A stretch of 55,607 nucleotides of DNA, taken from NCBI GenBank assembly GCA_002224055.1, contig AZLU01000086.1, positions 101,654-157,260 on the forward strand, written 5' to 3'. Below, in pieces: positions 20,639-32,610 of this stretch; positions within the stretch are counted from its first letter, which is position 1, and each line of letters starts with the position of its first letter. The notes under the pieces were generated by a model. That model was not told the origin of the DNA and did no database searches. It saw nothing but the letters and a program-made list of their open reading frames with translations. A program made the translations under genes and the position numbers. Source of the stretch: Pezizomycotina sp. ARF18 (lineage: Eukaryota > Ascomycota).

Positions 20639-22412
20639 ACATATTTTCATCATGTCATACCATCTTATCCCGTAGTTCATCCTGTTTTCTCATCCTTAGA
20701 TAACGACAAAGCTAAAGGCATAATCAGTCTAAATATCGCAGATATAGGAATGAACAAGAAGAATGAACAGTGATCTAGAATAAAATCTTTAATTCCAGGG
20801 AAGTATATCCGATAGATGATATGATCCCGAAATGCCAGACCGTATCACGCCAGCGATGGGGGTCTCTTTGATAGCATGGGTGCGAATGATCGCCAGTGCC
20901 ACATTTTGAACTAGGCAGTATCACTCCTTGTGCGTTTTGGGTTGAAGTAATATCGCAAGGAGTACAACAGGAACATCTCGTAAGTGCCACTCGGCCGAGG
21001 TCCCAGCGAAGGTAAAAATTCGAAATGCTTGAGGTATGAACATCACGGCGACGCAGCTTTTATTCGCTAACTTGTAGAGAAGCTAACAGCAAGGGACTCG
21101 GGATGTGTGATATGTAGTGTCCTGTTCAGTCAGCTAACATATAAGGCCGCGCCCCGACGTGAAACTTCGCCACAGAAGTTCCTGAAATTCTCAAACCTGA
21201 TTCATCGAGTAGCGAATCTCGACCGCAAGCGGAGCAAATCTGCAGGTACGCTGTTTTCCTGTACCCAGAGTATTTGCCTCGGAAGAAGAACGAGGGGTAG
21301 AAGTGAAGATCCTGAATATGACTTTTCTTAAGCCTCCTTTTTTCCCTTTTTCTTTGTTAGTAAGCCTGTACCACGGACCTCTCCGTATGCTTCGCCTTCT
21401 TAGGAAGGACGGAATATCGTCAGACGAGGCCGGGCCGGGGTCCATGATATGTCCCCTGTATTCTTAAAATAAACGTCCGCTAAGCCGCGGCGGGGTGGAA
21501 ATCTACCAAATTATACTCCAAATACTTAGGCGAATATTGATTAGAGATGCACAAATGGCTTCTCTGAAGAGCTTCATTTGGAATGCGAATCCTTCTATTC
21601 TGACCTAAATAGAAGCTCCACTCGCCTTGAAACCAAAATCAAGTATGTATGAGCATATCTATAGCACGGATCAGCAGGATCATGAAAGTTGAATTTCCCC
21701 CGCGGATTTCGTTTTAAAATTGGGTACCGTCATGATGAAGTTGGTAAAGCTTAGCCATTTAGAACAGGTGATTTCCGAGGACGAGTATAGGCTATTTCTC
21801 CTTCTCTTATTCGTCGTGTGTCAGATAAGTCTGTAAACCCCAACCATGTGGCAGCTACTACTACTAGCTACACGAAAAGGAGCTTATGCGTTTTCTCCGA
21901 GAACGATGCAAACATGTGCTGGGGCTTTTTGCTCATCCCACTTCAGCGAAGACAGAACCATGCAGTCACCCAGGTTCTTCCATATCTCTCTCTAGCGGCT
22001 AAGCAGTGTAAGATTACACCAAGATAATGGACGATCGCCGTTTCCCGTGCATCGCGGCCGTTCTATTTCTCTTCAGAAAATTTCTAATATATCCATGTAC
22101 CGTAGGACAAAGGCGCAATCATAGGCACGACATGGCGGAAAACACATAGGAAAAAAAAAAAACGTGGAAGATGCCGATCTCCCGCATTTGGCTGGTGCGA
22201 AAAAATCTCCTATCAAATAATCATGACAAGGGCCACCGATAGGACCATCCATCTGCTGCCATATGAGATTTATATTCCAGATGCCGCACCAAGAGGAGTT
22301 GGAATGGATTCTCTTTTCAGATCGCAATATTTTTTTGCTAGGTTAAGCTCATATACAAGTGCAAGGGAAAGCTAGACTTAGACCTTTCAAATACGACGAG
22401 AACTTCGACAAG
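20639..22412. other. Long intergenic region, no supported gene
   Basis: About 1.8 kb. Short frames on both strands (for example 21107-21331 plus, 21191-21445 minus) overlap each other and show no motif, start context or splicing. An A tract (A12) lies near 22150-22161. I see no transposon ends or repeats. Confidence 0.55.
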
Positions 22413-23962
22413 ATGTATAGTATATGGGAGCGGAATTCGGGGCTTAGTGCCCTCATTGCCAGGAGTACGCTCAACGGAACAGGGCCAGGGGACGTGTACC
22501 GGCCCGACGCACCGGTATCCGGGCGTTACCTACCTCCTCTCGAAGTAAGAAGCCTATCTAACTGCCATCTCACCACTCACATAGGCATGAGAAGTATCTA
22601 ACAAGCCCTTGCAGATACTCTTCCTCCTCCTTGCCATATCACTCTACGGCCTCCGCATATACGGCCGCGTCATAATGCTCAAGTCTGGCGGCATCGACGA
22701 CGTATTCGCCGGCATCGCCCTCATCTTCGCCGTCGCAGTCACAGCGCTCCACCTCTCCGCCGTCTCATGGGGCCTCGGCCACCGTACCCACGACCTCAAC
22801 ATCGTAAACGCGGAGAAACTGCTACACTCAGAACTCGTAAACCAGTGGCTGTTCCCGCTCGCGCAACTTTTCACGAAGCTCTCCATCCTCACTTTCTACC
22901 GGTGCTTCATGTCCAGGAAATACCGGATTTTCGTGTACATCACCATGGGATTCGTCGTAGCGTGGACGATGGGTATTAGTACCGCGATATCGCTGAGCTG
23001 CACGCCGGTGAACAAGTTCTGGATGTACGAGGCAAGGGAACGTGCGGACTCCGCAGATGGTGGGGCATTGTATTTCTCGCAGGTGGCATTAAACTTGATA
23101 TCGGACGTTATTGTCTTCGTGCTGCCGATCAGTACGGTCCGGCAGCTACCTGTCAGTAACAAAGAGAAGGTACGGATGTTAGTGCTACTCGGACTGAACG
23201 TACTGTATGTCTCTCAGTCAGCACTTCTGCTAAGGCGATTGAGGAACTAACATGGGGATTTTAGTATCTGCATCATAGCGCTAGTCCGGATTAAGCTAAT
23301 AGGCAACTGGCTTTTCTCGTCAGAGGACGATCAACCATGTCCGTACCCACAGTTCGGTTTGACACAAACAAGAATTTTATCTTACTAATTATACTCTAGG
23401 GTACCTCTACAACGTTTATACTTCTATGGGAATCGAGGTCGACCTAGCCATCGCCGTCGCATGTCTTCCATTCTGCATACCGGTAGCGACGGCGATTAAG
23501 AGGAACGGATCCGTCAAGCATTAGGCAAAAAGCTAAAAAACATTAATCTCTCACGTGCTAAAATGGCATCCCGATGCATTCGTGTTCCACGACTACGGCT
23601 GCCCTCGAAGCCATTTTCGAAGCACCAGAGATCCGATAGCACGGAATGCCTCACCGGGAGCATGGATAAAGCGTTCCCCAGATATGGCGGCTCACAGACA
23701 AACGAATGGAGGCAAAGATTCCTGCCACGACCACAATTATGGTCGATAACGTGGCGTCCGAAGTCAAGATCGCTCCGACTCCGGCGATACCAGCCGCGCT
23801 CGTTCCAGATTTAGAAAACGAAAGCAAGTCACAAGTACAGCAGGCGCTAGCACGGGCTTGAAGAGGAGCAAGTCCGTCAAAAAATGGTTCAGAACAAACT
23901 TGCAGATATTGACGCAGATCGAGGCAGGAGAGTGGGAGAAAAGCCAGATAGGACAGATCTAA
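22413..23962 (+). CDS. PTH11-type rhodopsin-fold 7TM protein A (stitched)
   Basis: Fungal rhodopsin-like integral membrane protein. First ATG at 22413; an intron follows LPPLE (donor GTAAGA near 22543, acceptor near 22615). Membrane segments: ILFLLLAISLYGLRIYGR; GIDDVFAGIALIFAVAV; QLFTKLSILTFYRCF; IFVYITMGFVVAWTM; VALNLISDVIVFVLPI; VRMLVLLGLNVLICIIALV across an intron (donor GTATGT near 23207, acceptor TTTTAG near 23263); and VDLAIAVACLPFCIPVA after another intron (DDQPW / YLYNVYTSMG). Motifs LTKLSIL, CTPVNKFW and CLPFC fit the family, which senses surface or chemical cues. The tail is Lys/Ser-rich after three one-base losses (near 23524, 23707 and 23850), ending at 23960-23962. It is convergent with the amine oxidase gene. 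Confidence 0.7.
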
Positions 23963-24196
23963 CGGTAGCAGCCGAATGCAAGGTTGTCTAGTATTCCGAG
24001 GAATAACGGAGCTTAGTTGCCCGCGCAAGATTACGACTCAACATGATAAGCCAGTAAAGGGAAACTCCTTTCATAATAGCCTCAGTAGCAGCTTAGCAGG
24101 GTTTTGGAATTATTCATAATGCCTATTCATGCTTGAACTAACTATTTGCAAAAGAGATTACATGGAGAATAATTAAGTGACGGTTGTATCGATCAT

Positions 24197-26081
24197 TTAT
24201 AACCGTTTACCTGGACCGTCGGCCTCCGAGTTAATATCCTCACGCAAGATTCTCCAAGCCGCCTCCTACCCGACTCGAACGCACCATCGATAAAGCCTCC
24301 ACCCATCACTCGTAACTATCTATCTGTCAGTCAAAAGTATCTAGAGCCGGTGATATAAAGCAAAAAGGGGGATTAGACACTTACTCCGCGGATGCGAACA
24401 ACACATTTCCTTCGTCTTTCTTTAAGCCTCAGCGTGGTCCTCCCAAAAGTCCAATAGGCATGGTGCACCGACCCCTTTCGAACTCATCATTCGTCCAATC
24501 GTTCCAGAGCATCTCTTCGACGTCCGCTTCCTTCCCATCGCCGCAACGGAATCCTGCGGTAATATCTCCTTGAAATGCTCGAACGTCCTCGGGCTTTGTC
24601 CGATCGAGGTAAGTCTCCGCGGCAAAGAATACGGAAAAGGTGCCGCCTTCTTTGAGGTCGGACTCCGTAAAGCCGAAGAGGATTTTAGTATCGGTTCCTT
24701 CCATCGCCGCAACGGAACTCTGCGGTAATATCTCCTTGAAATGCTCGAACGTCCGCTCGGGGCTTGTCCGATCGAGGTAAGTCTCCGGCAAAGAATACGG
24801 AAAAGGTGCCGCCTTCTTTGAGGTCGGACTCCGTAAAGCCGAAGAGGATTTTAGTATCCGGTCCGTCGCCGACACAAATGATGGTGGGAGTGTTCTCTTG
24901 GAGAAAGTATGCATCTTGACTGTTTTGGTGAGGTGCTGCTTCTTCGCGGCGTATTGCTTCGAAGGGTGCAGCGGTGGATCGAATTTGATATCGTTGAGGC
25001 AGTTCATAGTATCGTGCAGATGACTCTCTTCGCTCTGATTTCGTCCCCAGAGCGGGCTGTAACAGTTACACCAGCATCACCTTGCCTACCGCTGTGACCG
25101 GTGTCTTGAGAACCAGGTCTGCGCGGGATTCATCCATGATGGCGCAAGCAAGGCTGGTAGTGCCTCGTTTGAGGTTGAAGGACGCGCAGGCGTCGTTGAA
25201 GAGCTTGTAGTCCAGCCAGACAAGGCGAACCAGCGAAGAACTTCCAAGAACGGTGTATCCTCGGCGTTTGACATGCCAATGGTACTGGTACGGTACACAG
25301 CCGGCACCGTCAGCGAGTCTAAAGAAACGGAAGACGAGAAGGAAACACCATCGTGTATCTCGAAACTTACCAATAGAAAGCAGATGCCATGGCTTTATCC
25401 TCATCGCTGACGTCTGTCAACTGGTCCAACCTCTGCTGGACAGATAAATATTATACTTCGGTGTAAGTCTGGCAATGAAGTCTTGGTCATAGGGTCTCGG
25501 CATGACCGCGTCGCCGTTGAAACCATCGACGTTGAGGAACTTCAACACGGTACGCTCCATGCGCTCCGCGTAGCCGCCGGTTCCAGGTTGGGGTAAGACC
25601 GCAGAGGCTCTCCGTCTGCGATGGCTTATGATAATATATTCTTCACTGCCATCGTCGTGCCCGTCGTGCGCTTGAGTTCGCCGTCTAGTCCGTACCGTTG
25701 AGCTCGGTCCACACATGTGGTTGGTTCCAGTGAACCCATGTGCCACCCACTAGTTTTTCATATCGTGAATTAGCATGGATAAGCTTCGAATTGGTGTGTA
25801 TAGTAACTGCTCACTTTCAACAGCATGGCCATTGCTAGTCGTAGACCATGTCCGTCCGCCGATCCTGTCTCTGGCTTCAAGGAGAAGAACAGACTTCCCA
25901 GCGGTGGAGAGGTCTCGGGCAGCGGTTAGGCCGCAGAAGCCCGCTCCGATTACAATAACGTCGTAGGTTTTGTCTTTGACGGACGCGACCGTAGCGTCCG
26001 TGGGTAAACTGCCTCGGTTAGAAGTCCCTTGGTAAGAGTCTTGCTCTCAGGCCTGTAACGATAACCTTCGGAAGACGACAT
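24197..26081 (-). CDS. Flavin-containing amine oxidase, MAO type (stitched)
   Basis: FAD enzyme expected to oxidise primary amines to aldehydes with release of H2O2 and ammonia. Start ATG at 26081 (MSSSEGYRY). The Rossmann motif [17 protein letters not shown] and its partner [14 protein letters not shown] (residues about 38-75) are intact. An intron lies at 25750-25814, followed by [17 protein letters not shown]. Later blocks: [92 protein letters not shown] and [10 protein letters not shown]. The C-terminal FAD-contact region [18 protein letters not shown] lies near 24240-24295 after a likely intron; stop 24197-24199. Frame losses occur at CCC (Y-P-T, near 26005) and elsewhere. A 166 bp tandem duplication near the C-terminus is unusual. 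The gene is divergent from the permease at 27066, which suggests shared control. Confidence 0.75.
24535..24866. repeat. 166 bp direct tandem duplication in amine oxidase gene
   Basis: Two adjacent copies, 24535-24700 and 24701-24866, align at a constant offset of 166 bases with only a few differences (small indels around CTCGGG, CCGCGG and TATC-CGG). Each encodes [17 protein letters not shown] then TFSVFF, ETYLDRT and an FxG/FKE-I segment. Usual family members have this part once. Confidence 0.9.
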
Positions 26082-27065
26082 GATCCAGAATTCAGGCGTA
26101 CTGCTAACGGGTAAAATGAAGACTCCGAAATTCTTCCAAAAACAAGGAATATGGTATAGGAGTTTTAGTCTACCAGCATTGCAGAGCAAACCTGTATATA
26201 TTAGAGCAATCTATTCCGGACGGAGAGCTCTGATAGATTGATTCCTTTTCCATGGCCACACACGCTCATGCGCCCATGAGGATCCAGCGGAAGTTCTTCC
26301 GCTTCATTCCGCGTAAGACCTCTGAGTCGATTACTGACCATTAAATCCTAGAACTCCGCCAGGAGCCGCAAAGACAAGAACCGTAAGCGAACTCGCTCGA
26401 CTTTTGAGGCTAGTCTCAGACTCAATTGCCAATAACCAATAATACGCCCGGAAAAGCCAACAGTCCTGAAGGCTCTTTTTTCGTATCCTGCGCCGAGAGA
26501 CTTCCATTTATTGCCCTAAATTGGAACGAAATGCGGGGAGTTTTCTTTGTGAAAGGACTAGTACGAAATGTCCGAGACGAAGGATTGATCCCCGTTAGCG
26601 ACACAGACCTGGCTTCGTAGTACGAGCAATTCATTGTCCATCCCCTGAATTCTCATGAAAGAAGATGCCCCTATGTCAATGCAATCCCTTGTCTACTATT
26701 AATAAATGATTTACCATCGGCAAGAAACACTTTCTTCACCGATACTTAAGTTCTTAGAGTGTCCACAGCGTCGTAGTCGCGTTGGTGTTTGACAGTCGCC
26801 ACAGCGGAATTCGGAATTCCAGAATCCTCTACCCCATACTCTCTATACTTTCGACCCCGGAATTGGTATTGCGCACTTCGTAGAAACAGGGTCTCACTTT
26901 TAAAACGAAACGGCCTGGGGTATTAAACAAGCGAAAGAAGGTTTTAACTATAACTACCGTTAGGGGACAGCCGTTGAACATTATTCAGGCCCGAATCATC
27001 CTCTATTCGATATCGTGTCTGATTTGCTTATTATCGATAATCACATTGCGGGAAAACACGTCAAA
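26082..27065. promoter_or_regulatory. Divergent intergenic region of amine oxidase and permease
   Basis: About 980 bases between two genes transcribed away from each other, so it should carry both promoters. A plus-strand frame (26426-26620) is open but has no motif or splicing support. GATA-type sites exist but are too short to judge. No clear TATA box was chosen. Confidence 0.45.
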
Positions 27066-28840
27066 ATGCAAAACAAGTCGGACACGAAGGTCGGGATGGA
27101 TGTCGAGCAAGCAACTTCTCTCTCCACTACGGGAGACGAGGCGTTGCTTGCTCAGATGGGCCATACGCAGGAGCTAGAGAGAGACTTCTCTATCCTCTCG
27201 TTGGGATGTCTGTGTCTTTGTAACTACGATTCCTCGTTGAGTTCGACCTCGTTCCCTATTGCTGATCTTAGTATTGATTTCACTTAGTCTCATGGCAACT
27301 TGGGAAGCCCTGGGCAGCGTTATGGCTCTCGGATTAACTACTGGAGGAGCGCCGGTCCTTCTCTATAACTAGTAAGATGTGCTCGTAACTCTGAGTACCA
27401 GACGCCTTCATACTGACAATGATGCCCAGCTTCATCTCGTTCCTCTGTTCTGTCGCCGTCGCAGCCTCACTGGGCGAGATCGCGTCCGTTTACCCACAGC
27501 CGGCGGACAGTACCACTGGGTTGCCGTCCTCGCTTCCCCCAAGACCAAAGCCGTCGCGTCCTGGTTCTCCGGATGGTCTCCATCGGCGGCCAGATAGTTC
27601 TCACCGCATCCGCGGCCTTCGCTGCCGGCTTGCAGTACCAGGCTCTGATCACCGTCAATCACGCCGACACTTACGTTCCCCAAAGGTGGCAAGGCATGCT
27701 CTTCTACTGGGCAGTCATCCTATATTCCATCGCAATCAACATATGGGGTCCGCATGCTGCCTACCGCGAACTTACTTAGCGGTGTGCTGCACGTTGCCGG
27801 GTTTGTGAGCATCTTCGCGACGCTCTGGGCGGTGCAGAAGGAAACTACCACTCCGCAAGTTACGTCTTCACCGAATTTGTAAACAGGTCTGGGTACAAGA
27901 GCAACGGCATCGCGTGGTGCGTCGGCCTCATCTCGACGGTTTATCCGTTCTTGGGCTATGACGCCGCAGCACATCTCAGCGAGGAAATCCCCAACCCGAC
28001 GCGGAATGTTCCGTTAGCGATGGTCCTTTCCGTCGTTGCAAACGGCATTATGGGACTTGCTTTCGTATTTACCCTTCTCTTTTGCCTCGGTGATCTGGAC
28101 CCGCTGCTGAAATCCGCGACCGGGTTCCCGTTCGTACAGCTCTACGTCAATGCTACCGGTAGTAATGCCGGCGCTACTATCATGACATTGATCCCTACTT
28201 TCATCGCCACAGCTGCGACTGCGGCGGCATCACGTCTACATCTAGAACCCTGTGGGCTTTCGCACGAGACGATGCTACGCCTTTCGCAGGCTGGATCGCG
28301 AAGGTCCACCCTAGTCTGAAAGTCCCCATTCAAGCGGTAGTTATCGTCGGTGGTCTTCAGATGCTCCTTGGTTTCATTTACCTCGGTAGTACAACAGCTT
28401 TTAATGCCGGTTAGTTTCCCCTTTTTTTCTCCGACTCTATTCTCTACTAAATGATGCTTAATAGTACTTTCGATGGCTATCGTCGGCATGTACATTTCCT
28501 ACATTCTCCCATCGCGTATTGGCTTTGTGGCGGCCGCGCCCAGACGCTCCGTTTGCACGCGGGCAAGAACTTCCCGTTCTCGCTGGGGAGGAAATGGTGG
28601 CAAGGGGCTGCGGTCAATGTCCTCGCGCTCGCGTGGCTGTGCTTTGCGACGCTCTTCAGTCTGTTCCCTAGCTATGCACCTGTCAATGCCACCAATATGA
28701 ACTACGCGGTCGTGGTTATGGGCGGGTGGACTATCTGCGGCTTTGCATACTACTTTCAGCGGCGTGAGGAGGAGGTATACAGGACCGGCGGATATTATGG
28801 GCATTCAGGAGAAAAAGGAAGAGATTTGAATATTATTTAA
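27066..28840 (+). CDS. APC-family GABA/choline-type amino acid permease (stitched)
   Basis: Plasma membrane transporter of the fungal APC group that includes GABA and choline permeases. Start ATG at 27066 (MQNKSDTKVG). N-terminal cytosolic part ELERDFSILSL, then GMSVS and, after an intron (27220-27287), the family motif MATWEALGSVMALGLTTGG. Second intron 27372-27429. Then SLGEIASVYP, AGGQYHWVAVLA, SIGGQIVLTASAAF, QRWQGMLFYW, GIAWCVGLISTVYPFLGYDA, the signature AAHLSEEIPNPTRNVPLAM, FVQLYVNATGS, TSRTLWAFARDDATPF, VPIQAVVIVGGLQMLLGFIY, third intron 28410-28464 (branch TACTAAAT), then AIVGMYISYILP and the C-terminal segments, stop 28838-28840. About twelve membrane segments. Seven single-base losses, all placeable in short G or C runs, break the frame; the rest is well conserved. 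Divergent from the amine oxidase. Confidence 0.8.
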
Positions 28841-29953
28841 ACATAGTGATTGTCACGCTTTTATATCATGTTATCACGATAATATAAGTAGAGGCATTTA
28901 ATAGTGTAGGTTCATACCTTCCAAATCATGCATGTGAGCAAAAGGATTTTATTAAGCATGAGGTTTAAAATACACAAGTTGTAGGCACGTCTGCCTTTAA
29001 ATACATAAGAATATAGCTAGCTGTGACTGCTATAATGCTAATAGCAGGAGAATAGTGAAGTTCTTTGCTGAGGGCTCAAAACCTAAGGTTTTGGCCAGAC
29101 GCAGCGACATCGCGGGTACTTGCATGGCGGTTGTCAAGGAGAACAAGCTTTATATGCCAACAAATAGCTATATATCCCTAGGTATAATAAATTCATTTAC
29201 GCTGTTGAGTCGATTAAACATCCACGTCGTCTCCAAACTAAGATATCAGACTCAACCATAAGAATACATCGTTGAGAAGTGCTTACCATCATGCTATGAA
29301 ACGCCCCCAATGAAAGAATTTCCAACTCTTGATCTACTTTACAGAGCTGATATCAACGCTGGCCTCAGGCTTGGCATTCATCAACTTACCATGGGTCGAG
29401 TCACAAGCCCTGCGTAATCTACGAAAGGATCTGGAATAAGATCACGCATTCGGATTCGATGTCTGCGGTTTTTCCATTTTTATTCAGTAAGAAAGTGAAT
29501 ACTGAATAACGGTGTTTTCTTCGAGTTTCCTAATAAAATGCTAATAAAATGCTAGGTGGCGTTTTCCGAATACGAGGCTATCAAACTAGCCGGTGGCCCG
29601 TTAGGCTTGTCAATAATTATAAGAAATGCTGGTTAGAATACGTGCGTTTTCGCCTGGTCGTTAACGAGGGCCTCAAGCAAATACCGAATTGCAGCCTCAC
29701 AGGCGATGCTTTCTGCCTTACTCGCAGTGCAAAAGGTAGGGATTGTACGTTGTTCAGGACGCAGTCAACCCCAAGTTGTCTTACTTTCGTGTCTTGGATT
29801 TGGACTCGTTGTCTTAGGTCTTCCCGCTTTGAACTAGGGAAAAGAGTCGAGATATTCTGTTACGGTGGCTTGCTTGTCCAGTGATTCGACCATTAGTTAT
29901 CGCCCTAGAAGTCGGCGTCTACGCTCTTTCATCTCGGGCACAGGTCATAAAAG
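28841..29953. other. Intergenic, no supported gene
   Basis: About 1.1 kb, AT-rich at first. A plus-strand frame at 29549-29884 has no motif, and its start is not supported. Nothing else seen. Confidence 0.5.
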
Positions 29954-30324
29954 GTGCACTATAGGCTAAGATCCAGAAGGTCAAGAAGCAATAGGATAAA
30001 TGCCCGCAAGCCTCATTACACAATCGCGCAGATTGAAGAGGAGCTCGAAACCATAGGATTGGAACCACCGATCGATCTCCCACAAAATATGGAAACAAAG
30101 AATCGTACAATGCTATTGAGTAAACCAGGGAACGTTCTATGCAACTTGAAGATCAGAAGGTGGGGAATTCTCCTAGTGCGTTGTTTCTTCCCGAGATTTT
30201 AGATCATATCATTCTGCAAGCCTCTCAGGAAAATCTTTTACTTTGGTGGCGTTTTGCGGTTTTACTCTTTCCGGCCAGAAAGTTTGGAGGACCCCACATT
30301 TCGTTGAGGCATTCATACTGGTAG
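29954..30324 (+). pseudogene. Remnant of an F-box-like protein N-terminus
   Basis: Two overlapping plus-strand frames join into one stretch: a charged lead (YTIAQIEEELETIGLEPP), then ALFLPEILDHIILQASQENL with LLWWRF after it. The last part resembles the F-box pattern (LPEIL-x-HI, then L at the usual spacing) of fungal F-box-like proteins. No downstream body is found before a stop at 30322-30324, and the region after it is AT-rich and non-coding. It is probably a 3'-truncated relic. It is not clearly related to the three paralogues at 11.6-20.6 kb, which have LPLDVK instead of LPEIL. Confidence 0.3.
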
Positions 30325-32610
30325 GTCGATGTCGGTGCTTCGAAAGCTTTTCTGAATGGTTCGATCTTGGACACTACTTGGTATTTTCGATGTAGTGAGA
30401 CTGGTAATTGTTCTGGAAATAGAAACGGCACATTATAATATAATCTACTTATAAACTATACTAGTGCGCTATCAAGGCGCAAGAACTATATCTCGTCGCT
30501 GACAGTGTATAATGCACATAGTATTTCGAAGGCAGTGACCGACTGCGTCTCTCGCTTTAACATTTAGATCCAAGTACTGTATATATACTTATTACGCACC
30601 TTAATTCGCGTTAATATCATGCACTAGATCAAGATCCTAAAGTATAATAATAAATCTACAAGTAGAGAAATCACTGACTAAGCGTTATCAGATCCAGATG
30701 CATAACGATATGAGGAATATACTTGGTTCAACTCGTGCAAGTCAAATGTTATATTATCGTCAACGTCAACTCTCGCTTCGAATACGAAATACGCATTTTA
30801 ATTTTGCGAATATAACGGTTCACGGGAATTGGGAATTGGAATAGGCATGTTCGCGAGAGGTCTTGACATTACGTTAAGCACCACTGTGAGTGAAAATCAA
30901 GTCATAGCAACTCCGCTTTTCGGATGATCATCCACTGGAGGGTATGAACAAATACGGTTAGAATCAAGTCATGTTCCAGATGATTGGATGGAAGTTGGGC
31001 TGCTCTAGAAAGTGGCTGAGATACCCTTGTATTATTGGCCCGAAAGGCGAGAGAAACCCGGCGTCCAGTAACTAGTTATCCTAGTTCAACGCCACCCGGA
31101 TTGTCGGAGGGCGAGAAATTAGAATATTCAGCAAAGGCTACCCCTGAGGATGTATATAGACTCGAATTGTAAGTACGCAGGGCTCAATATTATCTTTCGA
31201 ATTCAGAGCACCAGAGGAAAAGCTAGGCAAAAAAATCGCACGATGAACTTGTGAACGCTAGAAAAAAAGGCCGATATATACTTATCAGATCCGGAGGCAA
31301 ATCTCCCTTTGCATGCAGATTGTCAACGTTTGCAAGAAGGATTCCATTGTGGAATTCTTCAATGATCGCCGCTGCTCGAAATGAGTTGATCAGCAATTCG
31401 CTTAAAGAAATTGGGCGTTCGCCTGAGCTCTAGTATATTTTCGCCAGGGTTTAATAGCCGAAGGGGATTCCGTTTATTATTGGTTGGCGTTAGAATTTGG
31501 TGCCATACTGTTTGATACTATCCTCTTGTTTCTTTCACGATAGTCAAACTGCACCAACCTACTGCTTGTCGTACGATTATTGTGCCTTTTGAAGTACCTA
31601 TTAGTTCCTATCGTTGATGAAAACAGCGATCTACATGACGTAGGAGAGGTTGTCAGGCCTCTCTCATAGGTAGGACAAGGTAAAAGTCGAAGCGAATCTC
31701 CTATGTTCATTAGTGGGCTCATGATCAGGGGAAATCGAAAGGACAACGCCTTGCCCAGGAGGGAAGATACTTGGAGAAAAGGACAGAAAACAGTCGGACT
31801 AGAACTTCCCGAGCAAAGGACGAGCACCCCAACGAACCTGTAGCCCATCTTCTTGCCTCCCAATGTGGTGCCCGTAGACGGACCGTGAACCGTGGATTCG
31901 GCGTTGTTGGATTTCCGTAGCAGTCAGTCCCTATCAATTTAAAATTGATATGCAGGCACTATCACCAGCTAATTTAGCCAAGTCACACCTTTGCAGTGAT
32001 GAGAATTACTTAGGTGCAGTACTCAGAGTTTTGGATGCAATATCTGTTTAATACTAGATATTCAGCTGAATTCCTTCGAGCGATTTTTTCTATTTTTCGC
32101 GGCTTCATGCGAGGAAGACATTAAAATCAATTCTATACCATCCCCACGCACCACGCAACCAAAAGAAAAAACGCCAATTCCAAGCCCAGGACGCCGAAGC
32201 GACGAGCACACCCCGGACTGTTAGTGATAATTAATCACACTTTTCCAAGACGCCGATACATACTGTTGATAGCGATTTCTAATAATGGGAGTGAGTGTAG
32301 GATGAGATGCTGAGGAAACCGCCTTGTATCTTCATGTATTAGCGCCAAAGTTTAAAAGATTAATATGTAGATTACGCAGGGGACACAAGATCACTGTTGG
32401 AGGCAATCAAGTCCATTAATGCGAAAACGTGCTCAGGTTCTCCTTTCGTGAGCGGAGATTATATTATGACCATGGCCCCCTCTCCATCCATAGTATCCTG
32501 CCGTCTCACGATCATCCTTCAGATATCCACCCCGCTACAATCCACCACCTCTGCAATCGAGTCCTCCATCGTGACACTTAACTGTGTTCACTAACATCCA
32601 CATCATCGCC
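30325..32610. other. Long intergenic region, no supported gene
   Basis: About 2.3 kb. Open frames on both strands (31251-31433 plus; 31477-31863 and 31725-31937 minus) lack motifs and overlap one another. The part 30440-30800 is AT-rich. No repeats or transposon ends recognised. Confidence 0.55.

Noticed and set aside
26426-26620. 64-codon plus-strand frame between amine oxidase and permease
   Set aside because: Composition is acceptable, but there is no motif, no splicing and no conservation evidence; an overlapping minus-strand frame is equally long.
27066-28840. Programmed ribosomal frameshifting in the permease
   Set aside because: Seven separate sites in one transporter, and similar sites in unrelated genes, cannot be programmed; no slippery site with downstream structure was noted.
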